Shown in pieces: positions 60,742-64,000 of a stretch of 64,000 bases of DNA (position 1 is the first letter of the stretch; each line of letters begins with the position of its first letter). The position numbers were made by a program, and so were the translations under genes. The stretch spans positions 124,001-188,000 of the forward strand of contig NZ_JALKAA010000001.1 in the NCBI RefSeq assembly GCF_024171605.1. The letters are read 5' to 3'. The notes beneath the pieces are model-generated. The model did not search any database, had not been told where the DNA came from, and worked only from the letters and a program-made list of their open reading frames with translations. The stretch comes from Pontibacter sp. HSC-36F09 (GTDB lineage: Bacteria > Bacteroidota > Bacteroidia > Cytophagales > Hymenobacteraceae).

Positions 60742-62749
60742 AGATCCCAAAGCCATATTTGTACATACTATCAGAAAGCAATCTGTCCGGCGAATTCATC
60801 TTGTCCAGCAGCTTCTGATAGCGGGAATCCTGCCTGACCGTCTCCGGAGTCCAATGCTCGTGCTTGAGCGAGATAAGCAAAGGGTCGTGATCTTCCAGAC
60901 CCTTCTCGAAAAAGTGAAAGGCCTCGTCCAGATCATCATTCAACCACCCTGCTGCTATACCTATTACAGTGCACACAATGTACTCCTTTTTTGCCCGCTC
61001 TTTCAGGTCCTTCAATTCCGCCCTCGCCCTATCGAAGTTTCCCATTTTGCAAAGCGTCATGATCAAGGCACCATGAGTAAAGCTGTGCTTATTCGAGAGT
61101 ACCATCAGGCGTTCGAACACAGCGAGCGCCTCCTCATGTTGGTGCAAAAACAGGTATGAGTAGCCCTCATACAGGTTGCATAAAAAGGAATAGGAGTCCA
61201 GGTCAAGTCCGGTTTTGCAGGCGGCAAGCGCTTCCTTAAACTTGCCGGCTGCGTGCAGGATCTGGGCATATATGCCAAAGCAAAGCGAACTCAAGGGATC
61301 GAGCTTTATCGCTTTCCTGCCATGTTCCTCTGCCTTTGCAAAATCGCCCTTCATCCAGGCGAGGTAGTTGAGTCCATACCGGAGGTGTGTTTGCGCATGG
61401 CTCGGATTCAGCTGCAGTGCTTTCAAGAAGTGTTTCTCAGCTTTTGGCAGGTCCCAGATGTAGCAGTAGTAAGAACCCAGCGCGGTATAAGCCTCACACA
61501 AAGACGGGTTAAGCTGCAAAGCTTTCTCAGCTGACTGCTTCCCTTTGAACATGACCTGCTTCGGTGGCAGCATACCATAAAGCCCGGCCAGCACATTAGC
61601 GTCTGCGTAGTCTGCATGCGCCAAAGCAAAGTCAGGGTCCAGTTCCAGGGCTCTCTGAAGATACTTGATCCCGGAGATGATGTAGGAGCCGCGTCTGTTG
61701 AGGTAAAACCTTCCTTTCAGGTATAGCTCATAGGCTTCGGTGTTGTGGGTCGTCGTTTTTCTGAGCCCGCCCCGACCTTTTTCCAGCAGCGTCACTTTCA
61801 TTTTCTCTGTAATAGCCGTCGCAATCTTATCTTGGATCGCAAAGATATCATCCATACTACCATCGTACCGCTCTGACCACAGGTGAAACCCGTCTTCCAC
61901 TTTGGTGAGTTGCACCGTAATTCTCAACCGGTTGCCTTGTTTGCGCACACTGCCTTCCAACACCGTGCTCACGCCCAGCTTCTCTCCTACCTCCCGCAGG
62001 TCAGCATTTTCCCTGCTGAATTTGAACGAGGAGGTACGGCCTGCCACTTTCAGGTTTTTGAGGCTAGACAGTGCATTGATGATCTCTTCCGCAACTCCTT
62101 CACTGAAATACTGTTGCTCAGGATCGTTGCTCAGATTCACGAGCGGTAGTACGGCAATGCTTTTGGCAGGGGCCCTTTTAGCTGTTCGAAGTGCCGGTGC
62201 TTTCTTCTCTTCTGTTTTTCCTTTTAGGGAATTGGGCGTTGGCTTTACTAAATCTTCGTGATCCAGGGCAAATACCTCGACTGGCCGTTCTATGTTCTTC
62301 AGTCGATAAATTCCTACAGAATAAGTTTTTACTTCGGGATGGTTCGCAATCTCATCCCGCACCTTGTCAGAGATCAGTACACTGCCTGCCACACCCAGTG
62401 ACTCAACACGCGAAGCAAGGTTCACCCCATCCCCGAACAGCTGCTCTTCATCAAAAATTACATCCCCCATGTGCAAGCCCATACGAACGGGAACTGGCGG
62501 CTCCTGCAAATAAGCCAGTTGCATGGCCAGTGCACATTCCACTGCCTCCACCGCACTATGAAAAACACTCAGGGTACCGTCTCCATAGTACTGCACGACC
62601 CGACCGCGGTATCGCTTATGCTCCTGCTGTAGCACTTCACGATGCCGGTTTTTAATAGCCAAGGCCTGCTTCTCATTCTGCTGCATCATGGCAGAATATC
62701 CTTCAATATCAGTGAATAGGATAGCGGCAAGCTGACGATGTTGGCTCAT
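60740..62749 (-). CDS. Class III nucleotidyl cyclase with TolB-like and TPR domains
   Basis: 669 aa. N-terminal class III cyclase domain (about 1-165): metal-binding Asp14 (LFTDIEGYS) and Asp57 (YYGDGTLS), transition-state Asn110 and Arg114 (VNLASRVE), so catalytically complete. At the two base-selecting positions, normally Lys (four before Asp57) and Asp (seven before Asn110) in adenylyl cyclases, it has Gln53 and Gln103, so the product may not be cAMP. A TolB/FlgO-like segment follows (SIAVLPLVNLSNDPEQQYFS, about 196-320), then about seven TPR-like repeats (345-640). Soluble. Divergent from the HD-PycTM gene. Confidence 0.9.
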   Translation of the reverse strand: MSQHRQLAAILFTDIEGYSAMMQQNEKQALAIKNRHREVLQQEHKRYRGRVVQYYGDGTLSVFHSAVEAVECALAMQLAYLQEPPVPVRMGLHMGDVIFDEEQLFGDGVNLASRVESLGVAGSVLISDKVRDEIANHPEVKTYSVGIYRLKNIERPVEVFALDHEDLVKPTPNSLKGKTEEKKAPALRTAKRAPAKSIAVLPLVNLSNDPEQQYFSEGVAEEIINALSSLKNLKVAGRTSSFKFSRENADLREVGEKLGVSTVLEGSVRKQGNRLRITVQLTKVEDGFHLWSERYDGSMDDIFAIQDKIATAITEKMKVTLLEKGRGGLRKTTTHNTEAYELYLKGRFYLNRRGSYIISGIKYLQRALELDPDFALAHADYADANVLAGLYGMLPPKQVMFKGKQSAEKALQLNPSLCEAYTALGSYYCYIWDLPKAEKHFLKALQLNPSHAQTHLRYGLNYLAWMKGDFAKAEEHGRKAIKLDPLSSLCFGIYAQILHAAGKFKEALAACKTGLDLDSYSFLCNLYEGYSYLFLHQHEEALAVFERLMVLSNKHSFTHGALIMTLCKMGNFDRARAELKDLKERAKKEYIVCTVIGIAAGWLNDDLDEAFHFFEKGLEDHDPLLISLKHEHWTPETVRQDSRYQKLLDKMNSPDRLLSDSMYKYGFGI

Positions 62750-63191
62750 AACGAGAAATACTTAAGCTTCATAATAAATATAATCCATATTTATAACCCA
62801 TACTTTATATTTACGGTAATCTTATTAAAATGAATAGCGCCACCTCGCACAATCTGCCCGAACCTATTGGCTCCGACAGCTATAAGCAGTTTAGAAAGCA
62901 AAGAGAAATGCGGCATAAACAACATGGAATCAACCATTTACAATTGTTATCTTCCGTTACAAAGCTCCCCGATACTGGCACATCCTACGCAGTTCCTAGC
63001 TTCTATAAATGTATTAATTATATATAGCCACAAACTCATAAGTACTTAATTATCAGCATAATAAATATAGTTTTATTAGGATTATATTGCTTTAAATTTT
63101 AACTTCATCAGTAAAACTGACTCAGTATACCTAGCCTGATGTCGGAATAAGATGAAGATGAAAAGCTGCAGAAACGCTAAAGACTAAAATT
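62750..63191. other. Divergent intergenic region between the cyclase and HD-effector genes
   Basis: About 440 bases, A/T-rich. It should hold both promoters; I see no exact TAnnTTTG. A 65-codon ORF at 62830-63027 begins with ATG but lacks protein-like composition and I do not call it. The shared region makes coordinated control of the two genes possible. Confidence 0.5.
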
Positions 63192-64000
63192 ATGATGGAA
63201 GATGATATTCTGGATCGAGCAAATGCCTTTGTGGGGCTAAACCTTCCGATGAATGGCACGAACGAAGCTGTTGGTTTTGACCTGCAACACACAAAAACGC
63301 TGGTTGCCGTAGCCGAGGCGATCAGTAAATTCTGTGATTTTAGCGACGAAGAAACCCGTTTACTTCTGCTGGCAGCCTGGCTACACGACCTCTACTACAG
63401 TGATTCCGGAGAGTTGCTGGATGAGCAAAAGATCGCACCGATTACTGAGTTTCTGGTAAGCTGTAACCTGAGTCAGGCAGAAATCTTGAGAATATCGCAG
63501 TGCATTGCCGCTACCCATTACCCGCAGCGCCCGCGCGACCTGTTAGAGGAAGCACTCTGTGATGCTGTTGCCAGCTTCCTGGCTTCTGAAGATTACATGA
63601 CAAGAGCCGAGAGGAAGGCAGCTAACCCAGATACCAAAGTGTCCCAATACGACTGGATAGACAGGCATCTGGCCCTGCTCAAGAAGCACTATTATTATAC
63701 AAAGTACGCCAAAAGGGCTTTCTCTGCCGGCAAGGAGCAAAACATCAAACTGCTGAAGAAAAAGCGTAAGGAGCTTAGTAAGGAGAATGAAGAACTGGAG
63801 GCCCTATGGGAAGAAAACAAAGTTCTGAAAAAGGATCTTAGAAAGGAGAAAGAGCAAAAAGCCAGCAAAGGGATCGAGACGATGTTCCGGACGACCATGG
63901 CCAGTCACCTTCAGTTGAGCGTGATAGCCGACAACAAAGCGAACATGCTGATTTCTGTTAACGCCATCATTGCCTCCATTATGATCTCGTCCTTCTTCAA
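63192..64000 (+). CDS. HD-domain protein with Pycsar-effector-type (PycTM) membrane module, 3' truncated
   Basis: Partial: 269 codons from the ATG at 63192 to the window edge without a stop. Residues 20-150 form an HD phosphohydrolase-like domain: His33 (DLQHTKTL), His65-Asp66 (AAWLHDLYYSD), His109 and Asp124 (EALCDAVA). About 175-220 is a charged coiled coil (KKKRKELSKENEELEALWEE). From about 235, HLQLSVIADNKANMLISVNA followed by a hydrophobic helix matches the DUF5706/Pycsar effector transmembrane domain. In Pycsar, PycTM effectors sense cyclic pyrimidine nucleotides and disrupt the membrane; stand-alone HD-PycTM proteins are also known in this phylum. Divergent from a class III cyclase gene 442 bases away. 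Confidence 0.85.
   Translation, partial: MMEDDILDRANAFVGLNLPMNGTNEAVGFDLQHTKTLVAVAEAISKFCDFSDEETRLLLLAAWLHDLYYSDSGELLDEQKIAPITEFLVSCNLSQAEILRISQCIAATHYPQRPRDLLEEALCDAVASFLASEDYMTRAERKAANPDTKVSQYDWIDRHLALLKKHYYYTKYAKRAFSAGKEQNIKLLKKKRKELSKENEELEALWEENKVLKKDLRKEKEQKASKGIETMFRTTMASHLQLSVIADNKANMLISVNAIIASIMISSFF

Noticed and set aside
62830-63027. 65-codon ORF in the cyclase/HD-effector intergenic region
   Set aside because: Has an ATG but no protein-like pattern; kept only as a note because a small third component cannot be fully excluded.

Overview
The window reads as a chromosomal segment of a Bacteroidota bacterium, most likely order Cytophagales and close to Pontibacter/Hymenobacteraceae (inference from gene order and style, not from a database search). 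Supporting signs are Bacteroidota-type promoters (TTTG, about 19 nt, TAnnTTTG), few Shine-Dalgarno sites, the acpP-fabF-rnc cluster, an IPExxxVDY-type gene directly before pyk, a CTC-type L25 gene, atpD-atpC apart from the other ATP synthase genes, and many small lipoproteins. Most of the window is housekeeping DNA.

Layout. 1-1500: A/T-rich accessory DNA with a truncated lipoprotein gene, a chain of three small unknown ORFs and a cluster of palindromic iterons. 1600-13700, mostly minus strand: pyrF, lolA-ftsK, pyrD, a DUF898/M48 peptidase pair, a GH20 hexosaminidase and xerD. 13800-23700: aroQ, a class V aminotransferase, marC, rnhA, a tRNA methyltransferase, a saccharopine dehydrogenase-like gene, cdd, an esterase, a PEGA-like repeat protein and a predicted beta-propeller. 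23800-31300: lgt, nadE, acpP-fabF-rnc and pyk. 31350-38100: a long non-coding repeat region, rpsT, two tandem paralogous lipoproteins, a YheT-like hydrolase, rsmG, and an ECF sigma factor overlapping a glycosyltransferase. 38260-46900: tgt-lptG-DMT exporter, ispE, a trans-sulfuration enzyme, a PaaE-like reductase and a serine hydrolase. 46950-49500: an A/T-rich block of three unknown plus-strand genes. 49700-60700: atpD-atpC, an S9 peptidase, tRNA-Gln(UUG), prs, rplY, pth and an MFS transporter. 60740-64000: a class III nucleotidyl cyclase with TolB-like and TPR domains, divergent from an HD-domain protein that ends in a Pycsar-type (PycTM) membrane module and runs off the right edge.

The strongest candidate for an undescribed system is this last pair. 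The cyclase has glutamines at the two positions that normally select ATP, and its neighbour has the architecture of a cyclic-nucleotide-activated membrane effector. The arrangement is not the canonical Pycsar operon, so the link is an inference.

Three further signals are not explained by genes. (1) The octamer AGGTATAG/CTATACCT occurs at least 80 times by eye, in coding and non-coding DNA and on both strands, against about two expected by chance; it is absent from the A/T-rich block at 46.9-49.7 kb. (2) Intergenic hairpin elements are built from degenerate 8-mer strings (GAGTGAAT-like, TTAACAAT-like, GAGTTTAA-like), often as two inverted arms near gene boundaries. (3) A composite intergenic repeat of several hundred bases occurs twice in opposite orientation, near 6.7-7.0 kb and 31.5-32.0 kb.
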